Assembly (NCBI GenBank): GCA_024138015.1
Contig: JAMXBB010000008.1
Location: forward strand, 1,234,185-1,298,184
Reading direction: 5' to 3'
Length of the DNA stretch: 64,000 nucleotides
Source of the DNA: Lumnitzera littorea
Taxonomy: Eukaryota; Streptophyta; Magnoliopsida; Myrtales; Combretaceae
A model generated the notes under the pieces. That model was given only the letters and a program-made list of their open reading frames with translations. It made no database searches and was not told where the DNA came from. Positions within the stretch are counted from its first letter, which is position 1. Each line of letters starts with the position of its first letter. Shown piece after piece: positions 14,244 through 23,667 of the stretch. Made by a program: the position numbers and the translations under genes.

Positions 14244-14400
14244 AGAGCTCTTCCTTCAGCACTTCTTCCGCGTCGGACTTGTATCTTCCATTAGAGAGAC
14301 CATTGAACAAACCCTGATGCACAAGAGAGAGGGAGAGAGCGAGAGAGAGAGAGAGAGAGGGTGGTGGGGAGAGAATAGATAGCTAAGGAGAAAGAGACGA
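14244..14400 (-). other. Possible transcribed exon (5' leader-like) downstream of the NGATHA gene
   Basis: Read on the minus strand, a CT-rich leader (about 14361-14323) leads into a balanced-composition block (14320-14245) and then AAAG|GTAAGG, a good plant donor site at about 14243. One frame of the block is open and reads GLFNGLSNGRYKSDAEEVLK, then EEL and stop; it has no ATG. A different frame has a short ATG frame, MVSLMEDTSPTRKKC. The mix of CT leader, non-AT composition and donor looks like a first exon of a transcript, or a spliced 3' UTR part of the NGATHA transcript. On the plus strand the same site would be an acceptor (ACCTTTCAG). I do not recognise the peptide and could not find a second exon. 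Confidence 0.3.
14323..14361. repeat. Imperfect (GA)n tract
   Basis: A GA-rich run with a few interruptions, lying 0.5 kb beyond the NGATHA stop codon. On the minus strand it is a CT tract of the kind often found in plant 5' leaders. Confidence 0.85.
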
Positions 14401-14896
14401 TGAACTTTAATTTGATAAAATGCAAGACATCGTCCATGAATTTGGGCGATTTATTCCTTTCAAAGAGGAAAGAATGCTCTCACCCAATAATAAATTAATG
14501 ATTCCCAGCAGACAACGTAAGAGAACAAAGATTTTCAGTAATTATCATAAAATTTCATACTCATTTCATAATGTATATGGTTTATCAAAGCAAATCTTCC
14601 ATGATGTTGGAAGTGTAAATATGTCTATCCATCAAACCTACGTGTTATACACAATGTCCAGAAGTCTTAAGAGCTTTCTCCATACTATGATGTGCTAGTG
14701 CTTCCTCAAATTCTTCACAGTTTCTCCTATCATCGCTGCTTCATCTCCACTTCCACGGCTTTCGCTTTCACAACCGATGATGATGCATTCCCATGCCATA
14801 CATGATCGTAATGTATCAAGCGGTAGCATCGATTAGTCCAAACGGGTTCCGGGTCCAATCTTTCTTTTTTGCTTTCCTTTTTTCTTTCATGAAATT

Positions 14897-16255
14897 TCAA
14901 AGATCAATGTCTAGTGACATGGATGCCTTGCCTTTGTGCGCCGGATCACGTGGCCTTAGAGGTGTACCATTGTAGAACATCAATTGAGATGGAGTGTTAG
15001 CTTGTGAAGGTGAAGAAAGTAAAGGAGGGTGTTGTGTTGGCATGTTGGAATGCTGTATGGTTGTTGATGACAATATTTCACATTCTTCAGACTCGCTTAT
15101 GGGACAATCCATATTAACCCCAAACAGCCTAAGCCGCTTCGCTGCTGCCTTCCCTTGAACCACCACTGGAACCGAATCGAACACGGCTGGCTCCAACCCA
15201 CCACCAGCACTGCCAACACCACCGACCCCACCTCGCTGCCCCAGCGCTATATCTGCACCCTTTTGCCTTGTAGAAGCATTGTAATTCGATCTAAATTGCA
15301 GCATTGAACCACCCGAAACCGGCCGGTTCATGATGCTACCATAGCTAAGATTCCCATAACCAAAACCACCTTGAAAAGTGTAGTCATTCCTATGAAAATT
15401 GTAATTACCACTGGGATATTGGGACACGTGCAAGTGGTCCCTTGAGGTTGATAAGGAGTTTGCTGGATGGTTCACAAGGACCGGTTTATTCCAAGGAACC
15501 GACCGGTACAAAGAGAAGTGATGATGCAATGGAAGACTGGGGATGGCGGAAGGGTTAGGTCCATCCGGTCTACGCCTGCAATCAATGAATAATCGATCCT
15601 TGCCCTTCTCACCGACACCGCGCTGAAAAGACACGATATCTCCGGCATCAAGCTTCTTGTCCTTCACGAACCGGCTCCACCCCTTTGTCATGACATAACT
15701 CTGGCTACTGTTCCAGTAGGAGTAGCGAAACCTCCATGATTTCCCGTCTCTATCCTCGAAACTTAACAGGAGTCCCTTCTCGATTGTGGATGAATCAAGC
15801 GGGAAGAACCTTTCTGCATGTTGCTTGGGAATAACAAGGCGGTTTAGCTTCCCAACATCGCTTGGTGTGACAACTTTGTCAAACATGTGTTCTTTTTGGA
15901 CACAAGTCGTCGTACCACTCGAAGCTGTGTTTCTCCTCGAACCGTCCTCATCTTCGTTTTTAGGTGGTGATAATTCCATGAATTCACGGTGGTTCCCAAC
16001 ACCTTCAGTAGAGGTTTCTTGGTAGGATTCCAACTTATGCCCTAGCCAAGTACCCATTTCCCGGTGATCTTCCCGGGTTTGAGCCTGAGTCTCCCAAACA
16101 CCATTATTGTTGGTAGATTTAGTTCCTAGTTGGTAGTCGGGGAAACATGGTGATAAGGAAGTGTATGATTGTTTCTTGTAACTACCATCTCCAAAGATTG
16201 TACTACTGTCCTCAGCTTCAACAGCAAACCCTTCTCTTGGTGACACGAATTCCAT
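14897..16255 (-). CDS. NGA: NGATHA-type B3-domain transcription factor
   Basis: Intact single-exon frame of 452 residues. The B3 DNA-binding domain spans about residues 122-230: it opens with EHMFDKVVTPSDVGKLNRLV, includes the HAERFFPL, WRFRYSYWNSSQSYV and KGWSRFVKDKKLDAGD blocks, and closes with RLFIDCRRRP. The sequence is much closer to NGATHA (RAV-related, no AP2 domain) than to ARF or LAV B3 proteins. A second NGATHA hallmark, the repression-type motif RLFGV, is at about 376-380 in RLRLFGVNMDC. The tail has SMSLDIDL. The N-terminal 120 residues and the Ser/Gly/Asn-rich 240-370 region are low-complexity; at 452 residues it is longer than most Arabidopsis NGA proteins. The ATG sits in a good context (AAGCCATGG). 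Known NGA proteins act in the nucleus and control leaf and petal margins and style development. The exact orthologue (NGA1-4) cannot be decided here. Confidence 0.96.
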   Translation of the reverse strand: MEFVSPREGFAVEAEDSSTIFGDGSYKKQSYTSLSPCFPDYQLGTKSTNNNGVWETQAQTREDHREMGTWLGHKLESYQETSTEGVGNHREFMELSPPKNEDEDGSRRNTASSGTTTCVQKEHMFDKVVTPSDVGKLNRLVIPKQHAERFFPLDSSTIEKGLLLSFEDRDGKSWRFRYSYWNSSQSYVMTKGWSRFVKDKKLDAGDIVSFQRGVGEKGKDRLFIDCRRRPDGPNPSAIPSLPLHHHFSLYRSVPWNKPVLVNHPANSLSTSRDHLHVSQYPSGNYNFHRNDYTFQGGFGYGNLSYGSIMNRPVSGGSMLQFRSNYNASTRQKGADIALGQRGGVGGVGSAGGGLEPAVFDSVPVVVQGKAAAKRLRLFGVNMDCPISESEECEILSSTTIQHSNMPTQHPPLLSSPSQANTPSQLMFYNGTPLRPRDPAHKGKASMSLDIDL

Positions 16256-16815
16256 GGCTTGTCTACTACAATTAGTCCAGCTTCAACTAGATCTAGCTAA
16301 AATATAAAAGAATTATTTGGAAAAGAAAAGAAAATGAGTTTGAAGCATGTTTGTTTAGAGATAGGAAATGGGGGTTGTACAGGTTATCTTAGTTTAAGCT
16401 TTTCTTTTTTTTTTTTTCTCTTTCTCTTTCTTTGGGTTATGAAAGAAAGAAAAACATGTGAGAGTGGAAAAAGGAAGAAAAGAAAAAGATTTTTAGATCA
16501 GAAATGGATAGTTAGGCTTGCTCTCAATTTCATAACGACGGTCGGTGTGTTCTTCTTTGACCAAGAAGACTTCTGAAATAACATGACACATAAAAACACA
16601 TATAGAAGACATCTTATGGACATTTCAAAGGGTAATAATCAAACGATGTGTGTGAATTGTTTAATCTCTTTGTTGTTGACCTTGAAAGTAGAGAGTGCGT
16701 ATTAAAGAGAGGGAAGAAAATTTTTACAACATATGGCTGTAATTTTTCTAACCGATGCTGCGTCTGAGAAGTTTCTCAACTTGGCAACTTTTTCTTCCAT
16801 CTGTTGATTAAATTC

Positions 16816-16853
<38 letters not shown>

Positions 16854-18040
16854 GCGTAGGGTCCCCCATGTATTATCTGGTTGGCTCATGTGAGCTTGTC
16901 CTTGTCAGCATCAAGGTGCCATTTCAAGAATTATTCTAAGGATGCTTTTTATATCAAGAGTAATCACACTTGCTTAATTTTTTTTTTTTTCCCTTTTGTT
17001 TATGCTGCGGCTAATCAATGTTACTATTAAAAAGAACTACGGCATCGCATGTAATTCATTAAAAGGGTTTTATTAACGATCTTCGTTAACAAATTCAAAG
17101 CTAAAAAAAGGAATTTTTATTATCTTTTTAATCTTAATATTATATCAAACTATTGTAATATAATTATATGAATATTGATCCCTTAATGAGTTGAATTAGG
17201 TTAAAATTCTTTCTCTCACAAATTATAATGCAGTCAGCAAAAAAAAGAAGAAGAATATATGTATAGATATCTATATGTAATATATTGGTGCATAAATGGG
17301 TTTATAAGGGCTTTTTCTTTTATTCGACCAAAAAAAAGGGGTTGTTTTTTTAACATTTAATTAATCGCTGGTCATTGATTAACATCTTTCTTTTATTTGT
17401 TTTAATTGTGATTGACTTTTTTTTTTGGTTTTTAATACGACAATATCAGATATATATATTAAGGGAGGAGGTGTCCTTGTGTCATGAGTTGAACAACAAT
17501 AAAGACTAGGAAAATTTCCAAGATTAAAAAATCATTCAAGTGGAGATTATTAGATGGAACTTTAGATCAGTTCCAGTTGTAATCTCAAAAGATATATCGG
17601 GATAAGTTAGGTTTTTATTTTTTATATTTTTCCAATTTTTGTCCTTTTCAGAATTGGATCTTTTTTTTATGTGAAAAGCAATAAATATGGAAGGAAAAGG
17701 AGTGTATTGTGTGGATGAAGCAAGACATGAAAGTTGCAATTAGTCTAATGGGTGTGGCATCTAATTGGGGCTAAGATTTGACCCGGATTTCAATTATTTT
17801 GGAGGGACCGATCACTGTTGTAGAGACTATTAAGAAGATGGCAAGAGGGATAGGAAAATAGGAAAGCTTGACTGCTACCTTGCCGTGAAGCATGCTGCAG
17901 TTATATGAACCACAATTATATATCCCACCGCACTGTTCTGTCATTTTAGTCTTTGGTTAAGATTCAAGAAACCCCTTGACGACTAATTTCACTTAGTATA
18001 CCGAGATTACCCTGGATAATGAATACAGGGAGAAGTACAT
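16256..18040 (-). promoter_or_regulatory. 5' leader and upstream region of the NGATHA gene
   Basis: Upstream, going rightwards from the ATG, is a purine-rich (minus strand) leader opposite the T/C run at 16398-16433, then an (AG)16 tract at 16817-16848. Beyond that the DNA becomes AT-rich. No single TATA box stands out enough to fix a start site. There is no other gene in this stretch. Confidence 0.4.
16817..16848. repeat. (AG)16 microsatellite upstream of NGATHA
   Basis: A perfect 32-bp AG run about 560 bp upstream of the start codon. GA/CT runs in plant promoters can bind GAGA-type (BPC/BBR) factors; a role here is only possible. Confidence 0.9.
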
Positions 18041-18044
18041 CAAG

Positions 18045-19816
18045 TAGTCCTAAAACTATTTTTATCTTAGAAACAGAATGCTAAAATTTTTAGTTTCCAT
18101 ATGCGTGTTCAAAAGCAATTTAGTACATTATCAAATGTTAGCATACCATTTACATGTATAATTTCATCCTCGTTACATGATACTGGCATAATATGATAGA
18201 TCAACAAAACGAATAGAAGGATGATTTCTTTTTTTCTTTTTTAAATTAAGGAGATTATTCAGAAAATTTTTGCATTTGATTGCATAGTCTAAAAAAAAAA
18301 AAAAAAAAAAAAAGAATTTGGGATTTAATTATTATGTATTTTAGGGTTGATTTATGCAATTCTAGAAAGTTTCATAACTGATTCCTAATATTCAAAGCCA
18401 CAAGACGTGTTCAATTTCATCAAATGCTCCACATTTCAAATTGAGATTTGGTGGTAGGTGTCTATGAAAACATAAAAAATGTCTAAATAATTTTTGTTTT
18501 AAGTCACATTTAGTTTGTGGTCCATAACATTATGTCTGGGAGAGCGGAAATATGATGGAAAGAACGACGGAGGAAAAAACATTTGGGTTTTTTATTGTTT
18601 AGCACGAAGGAAAATTAAAGTGGGACGAATGTAGAGGGATTCAAATCCCCATATCCCACAAAAAGTATTCCCTTCACAAATAGAGAGAAAGGAAGGAAAA
18701 GTTGTTAAATTTACTTTTTTACCCATCATAAATGCTAATTATTTGTAAAGGATGATTTAGTAACTGTATGTTTACAAAAGCTTTTAAAATGAAATTTTCA
18801 TTTCTTTTGTTTTCCAAATAATGGATAGAAATTTTGATCTCTCATTCTCTTTCCTTTCAATTCTTTCCAAACGTAGTGTAAGTCGACGAGATGCGGGTTT
18901 ATAAGAACTGTTCTCATTGAAATATCATAAGTTGAGGAAAAATATAAAATAACAGAAGGGAAATTTAAGTAATAAAATTAGAGGAGTAGTTTGGGTATTT
19001 AATGAATCCAAGTTACTTAAGCTAAGTATAAAGGAGGTACCTTATATTAAATTGCTAATTTAACCCTAGCTATTATATATAAAGGTAAATTAGCAATCGC
19101 CAATATTGAAGCTCTATATAAAATTTTCTTTTGAATTAAATAATTAAATATAAGCATATTTTAAATATAAGAAGTCTCTATGATAAAAAAGAAAAAAATC
19201 CCCTCCCTTATTTCTCTCTAAATGGTATGAGTTTAAGTGAGCTTAGGAGCTTCAATTCTTCTTCAATCAATTAATTCAGTAATTCTAAGGAAGTTAGATG
19301 CCTTATGAAAGATCCTAATCAAAGAGAGATTAATCTAATTTGGTATGTACTTGATCATATTGTTAATTAAAGCTTAAAATATAAAAGTATAGTGACTTTT
19401 GGATAATGAATCATAGAAAATTGCTAGTGTCTAAAGTAAAACTAGTTTTAGAGTGGCTCATCAACACGTGAAGCTAGTGATTTAGGTAATTTGAAGTAAT
19501 TTTTCCTCAGATTTATTAAGCTAGAGTATAATTTTAATTTGTTAATTATGATTTAAGGAACTGTTTTGGAGGTTAATAGATCTTGCAATTAAGAATCATT
19601 CTAAATATAAGAGTGTTCAAAAGCTTCAACTATGGAACATTCTCTTGATCAATGATTCAATTATGTAAATCTAAGGTTTATTTATATGTTAAAGTACTAA
19701 TTGAAGTGAATAATTGGTTGATACTTAAAGCTGGATGATATTAATATACTATTAATGTTAGTGCCACCATTGTCGATTGATAAGGAGTTTGATGAGATCA
19801 TTGGTTCAAAGCACTC
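18045..19816 (+). repeat. Repeat X, copy 1, left part
   Basis: This 1.77-kb stretch aligns with 31375-32125 plus 35920-36800. Shared landmarks are CAAATGTTAGCATACCATTT, the GATTGCATAG block, a purine-rich to pyrimidine-rich foldback section (18525-18870), GGGTATTTAATGAATC, TCTAAGGAAGTTAGA and ACTATTAATGTTAGTGCCAC. The copy stops at the left LTR of the inserted Gypsy element and resumes at about 31200. It includes a run of 22 A at 18292-18313. No coding capacity was recognised; the class is unknown. Confidence 0.75.
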
Positions 19817-20430
19817 TGTTGATAGCTAGTCTTAACACTTAAGGTTCCAAAGGTTAAGCCCCTTGAGGACTCCTGCCCTTCGCTCTCCACCTTGTAGAAG
19901 AGAAGCTTGCCCCCTTTCTCTTGAAGGTCAATCTCTAAAGCTTGCAGTGTTATGAGTTAAGTAACCTTTGTGCTGCCGGTCTTCTTTCTCTCTCATCATT
20001 AAATGTTAAATGACACCTATCACATGACTTACAACCTAACCATTGAACTAGGGTGATTACCTACCATTGATTTGGACAAGCCTATCACCTAAGTTTCAAC
20101 CAATTGACAAAAGGTAGGTAGTCTTATCTCGTACTAATAGTGTTACGCTCTTGGGTTTTGTGTCGACCAATCCCATCTTACCATGTATTTGCTTAAGCTA
20201 GCACCCCCAAACCTATAAATAGAGGTAAAGTCTTTAGGTAAAGGGACTTTTTTCTGATACTCTTGGGAACCCACTATATTCTTCGATTATCCGTTTTACT
20301 CTCCTTATTTAAGCATTAGAGGGCTCTCATTAGTTATGTCGCAGGGGGATTTTTGTAGGTCTACCTCTACTTACGATCGATGGACTTCCTAGGGTTCACT
20401 TAGGAGTTGTACTTGTGATCTCTATCATCA
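19817..20430 (+). repeat. 5' LTR of the Tat-like element
   Basis: Starts TGTTGATAGC and ends CTATCATCA. It aligns with the right LTR over the GTAGAAGAGAAGCT, TTTCTCTCTCATCATTA, CTATAAATAGAGG and TTTTTGTAGGTCTA blocks. The TATA box CTATAAATA (about 20213-20221) is followed about 90 bp later by the TTTAAGCATTAGAGG block. A start after this TATA would give a plus-strand genomic RNA through gag. Confidence 0.75.
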
Positions 20431-20453
20431 CCATTTAGTGCCCACTATTTGTT
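20431..20453 (+). other. Degenerate primer-binding site
   Basis: Directly after the LTR end the sequence CCATTTAGTGCCCACTATTT resembles the ATTTGGCGCCCACCGTGGG-type primer sites of plant Gypsy elements, with G-to-A and C-to-T changes of the kind caused by methylcytosine decay. Confidence 0.5.
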
Positions 20454-21059
20454 CAAAATTCACCAATGTAGTTAAGAGCAAGAACAGAAACCCCCATCTC
20501 CACCTCCTAAACAGCAGTGATAAAAAATACATAGACCTACCATTATCCTTGACGGAGGCACAAACATTAGACATATAACAAGTTAAAACAATGTTACAAC
20601 AATTCATGGAAACGAATACTAAAGTTCTATAAGAAAATGTTAACTCAAGACAGTAGTTGGTTGCAACTTAGAAACTAAAATAAAAAATCAATCCCAATGA
20701 TAGAGTTAACCTTGAGGATACAGCCACAAACTCCATAAGTTGATACAGCAGGTGCCTTAAGTGCTTACCTATACCACCCCCAAACCTTATACGCTTATGT
20801 GATGGTGTCCAGAACGAACAGCATCCATTGTTGGGCTGTGTGAATAGCTTAACACTAATCATAGCAAGGTGCACCACCATGATGCTCACTTCAAAATGAA
20901 TAGAGTCAAGAGAGACCCTTCTTTCAAACACTCACCAAGAAACTAGAACAGCATGGATGTTTGCAAACCAAATGAACACATCCAATGAGCTTTGAACTTA
21001 TGTGACCAGAAGCGTCTTGAGTCTTTAATTAAACTCTTAGGCATGTCGTGAGCAAAAGC

Positions 21060-21900
21060 CCCTTTATTATGGGAATTCTTAAAGAGACTCTCCTACAAGG
21101 CGTATGCCTTCCCTATTTGAACAACTATGACAGGACAAGTGATCTGGATGACCACCTAGCACACTTCTACATAGTGGTGAGTTTTTGTAACTTCTCTAAT
21201 GTGATGATGTGAAAGGAATTCTTGAGCACATTAACCAAAGCCACATTGGTTTGGTCCAACCAACTGCCAAGAAGTTGTAGTTGCTCCTTCGACAACCTTA
21301 CCTCCAAATTTCGACAGCACTTCTTGAGCAATAAAATTCTACATAGAGATTCATCCATGTTATACAACGTATGCCAATGCCCAAATGAAACATTGTGTGT
21401 ATACCTTAAGTACTTCAACTAAATCAAGTTGCTTATACCTAAAGTGGAGTTAGAACCATACTCCAGGCCATTATGTATGGCCTAGACCCGAGTAGCAAGC
21501 TCTTTAAAGCAACAGCATTGTTTTGGCCAGGTATCTTTGAGGAATCTATGACTATCACCAAACAATATGTCACACAGGAAGATGCTATTTGAGCTTGCCT
21601 TAAAAGTGATTGATAATACAGTAAATCTGCAAAAGATCGCCTCGATCCCTATAAGGACAGTCTCCCCTTGTCTAAGGAATGTCGGGAAAGACAAAACCAA
21701 AAGTTTGCTAATTATTTTAGCTACATGCCATTGACCAGCCTTCTAGGAGAAGTATACTATGAAGTTTGTGAGTACCTACTATGTACTCTGGCTGCCAGAC
21801 AAACCTAAGACTTTTGCCTCAGGTAAGTTTTGTGATTACCATAGAGTATGGCACCAAAACATCAAAGAGTGTAGGTACCTCAAAAAATGCGGTCAAAGAC
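21060..21900 (+). pseudogene. Ty3/Gypsy gag relic
   Basis: Translation of the plus strand gives a retrotransposon gag signature: LNNYDRTSDLDDHLAHFYIV, then KEFLSTLTKATLVWSNQLP, a SSFDNL-like block (SCSFDNLTSKFRQHFLSNK) and PNETLCVYLKYFN. This is the order of the retrotransposon gag core (YDG-DP-HL, F-TL-GAA-W, LP, SF-L, F, E-L--Y--RF). One TGA interrupts the core at about 21209, with more stops after 21422. Further on, at about 21830-21880, CDYH...ECRYLKK resembles the zinc-knuckle-like CxxH...EC-LK motif seen in Tat-type gag. Gag would package the element RNA; this copy is dead. Confidence 0.75.
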
Positions 21901-22149
21901 TTTGTGTGCAAAGGTTGCATCAACTACCTTGTCGCTAACGAACAAAACCATCCTTGACATGTTAACGATACTGCACTCAAGAACCACAATAATAACCATA
22001 ACTAAAGTAGCAAGACCTATAGGAAAACACCGAGCATAAAGGTTGTCGGGGCTAAGTATAAACAATTATTGGTGGACCAGGCTTATCGAACGATAACTAA
22101 ATTACCCTACCATAACATGAGGTACTTTTAGTTTGAACAAAAAAATCAC

Positions 22150-22650
22150 AAATTGACACAACTATATCCTTCATTAAAGATGACAAAGTGGGTGTCGAAT
22201 ATCTACAAATCAACCCCTTAGTTGTCAATGTTGAAATAGGATACTTTGACGTCCCTAAAAGATTTGTAGACAGCGGTAGCTCGACTGATATCCTGTTCTT
22301 CTTAACCTACGAGCAAATGAAGAACCAGCTTGATGAACAACTCTGCTCATACAAGCAGCTAGCAAGCTTTGGAGGAAAGACAATCCTCGAAAAGGGACTC
22401 CTCATAGTAAGGTGATGACAAGCACATTACCTCACAACTCATTAACTTTACGGTCGTTAATCACTGGTCCCCCTACAGTGCCATCCTAGAGTGTTCTAGC
22501 CTCAACAAATTCGATATTTGCATCAACTAGAGATCCCTTATGTTGAAATTCCCCATGCTTATGAGAATTAGGCTTGTACGCAGAGATCAAAAGTTATCTT
22601 GCACTCTATACCTCAGTGACATTTCATATGATAAGATTATGCATATCGAG
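22150..22650 (+). pseudogene. Gypsy aspartic protease relic
   Basis: The open frame at 22188-22415 contains the active-site block FVDSGSSTDILF. D-S-G-S-S-x-D-I-L is the classical retropepsin site in plant Gypsy polyproteins. It is preceded by INPLVVNVEIGYFDVPKRF, the usual beta-strand context. After a stop, the other frame continues the family pattern with NHWSPYSAILECSSLNKFD and then LMLKFPM and IRLVRRDQ, matching the region between protease and reverse transcriptase (…SPYNAILGRPWL… KFPT.NG…GDQ) of these elements. Stops and frame changes mean no functional product. It would process Gag-Pol. Confidence 0.8.
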
Positions 22651-23667
22651 TCTACCTTAGAAACTATACTAACCCTCTAAGGCGAACTAATAGAACAGAC
22701 TAAGGTCATTTAATACAGTGATCGCTCTAATTGAAGTCATACCAACAATGTGTCGTTTGATACTATAATAAGAAAGTAAAGCATAAGGACTTCCAATTAA
22801 GAGACCTCAAAGCAATAGGGTCCCTAGAAGGGTAAAGAAAATTATTGCCCCATTAAGAATACCTAGTCTAGGTCAAAGAAGATGTAGGCAATAGTTTATA
22901 TAGACTAGAAAGGTTAGAAGCACAACCCATTCCCAGAACATAGAACGCAAACAAATTTCAACCTTATTTTATGTAGAGCATATAAATAGTCTTATGTACT
23001 TAGCTATATTGTGAAAAGTGAATGCAACGTAACCTTCACAACTATCCCATCCCACCATTTGTATTTTATAGTACTAACATTATTTTGCTTTACCTCACTT
23101 ATTAATCAACATAAAAGCGCTGGACTACATCGAGTAGATCTTCATCCTTGACTTCCAAACATTATCATAAGTCTGCTCACTTAAGATAGTTCAAGCCTCG
23201 AGTTTTACCTCGAGTGTCTACCAGGTTTCTACACTTAAGAGCTTTACAGGACGGGGACATAGACTAAGTTTGTTACGCCTGACCCTTAAAGATTGAGGCC
23301 TTAATGGCTTAATGCCTTTGACAGGACATTACTTAGATTGGGATTCTTGAAGCTGTGGCATAAAAATGCATAGTCTTACTAATGGTTGAGAACTTACCAG
23401 TACAAAACAATAAAGTAGAATATGTATGGGAACAAAAAAGAGAGCAAGAATTACATACTGGACGATCATTAGCAAACAAGGACTTTTCATTCAAATGGTT
23501 AAAGCCATACCACCTTTGGGGTCGGCATCCTAACCTAGTTACATCATCAAAAAAAGTAGCACTACCCTAATAAAAAGAATAATAATAATAATAATAAAAA
23601 CAATAAGAAAGGGAAGGAGGGATGGGGAAGAGAAAAAAAAACCAAGACAACCAAAAGCAAGAACTAC
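22651..23667 (+). other. Unrecognised internal segment of the Tat-like element
   Basis: This is where reverse transcriptase, RNase H and integrase should lie. I see none of their motifs (YxDD, TDAS, HHCC, DD35E) in any frame. The short open frame 23382-23570 matches nothing I know. It ends in A-rich simple sequence (AAT repeats, 23578-23600). Confidence 0.5.

Noticed and set aside
14420..14698. Plus-strand 92-codon frame
   Set aside because: No recognisable features; it lies opposite the presumed NGATHA 3' UTR.
15786..16025. Plus-strand 79-codon frame
   Set aside because: Antisense shadow of the NGATHA gene.
18045..19816. Repeat X as an LTR
   Set aside because: No TG...CA ends, target duplication, primer site or polypurine tract could be placed; left unclassified.
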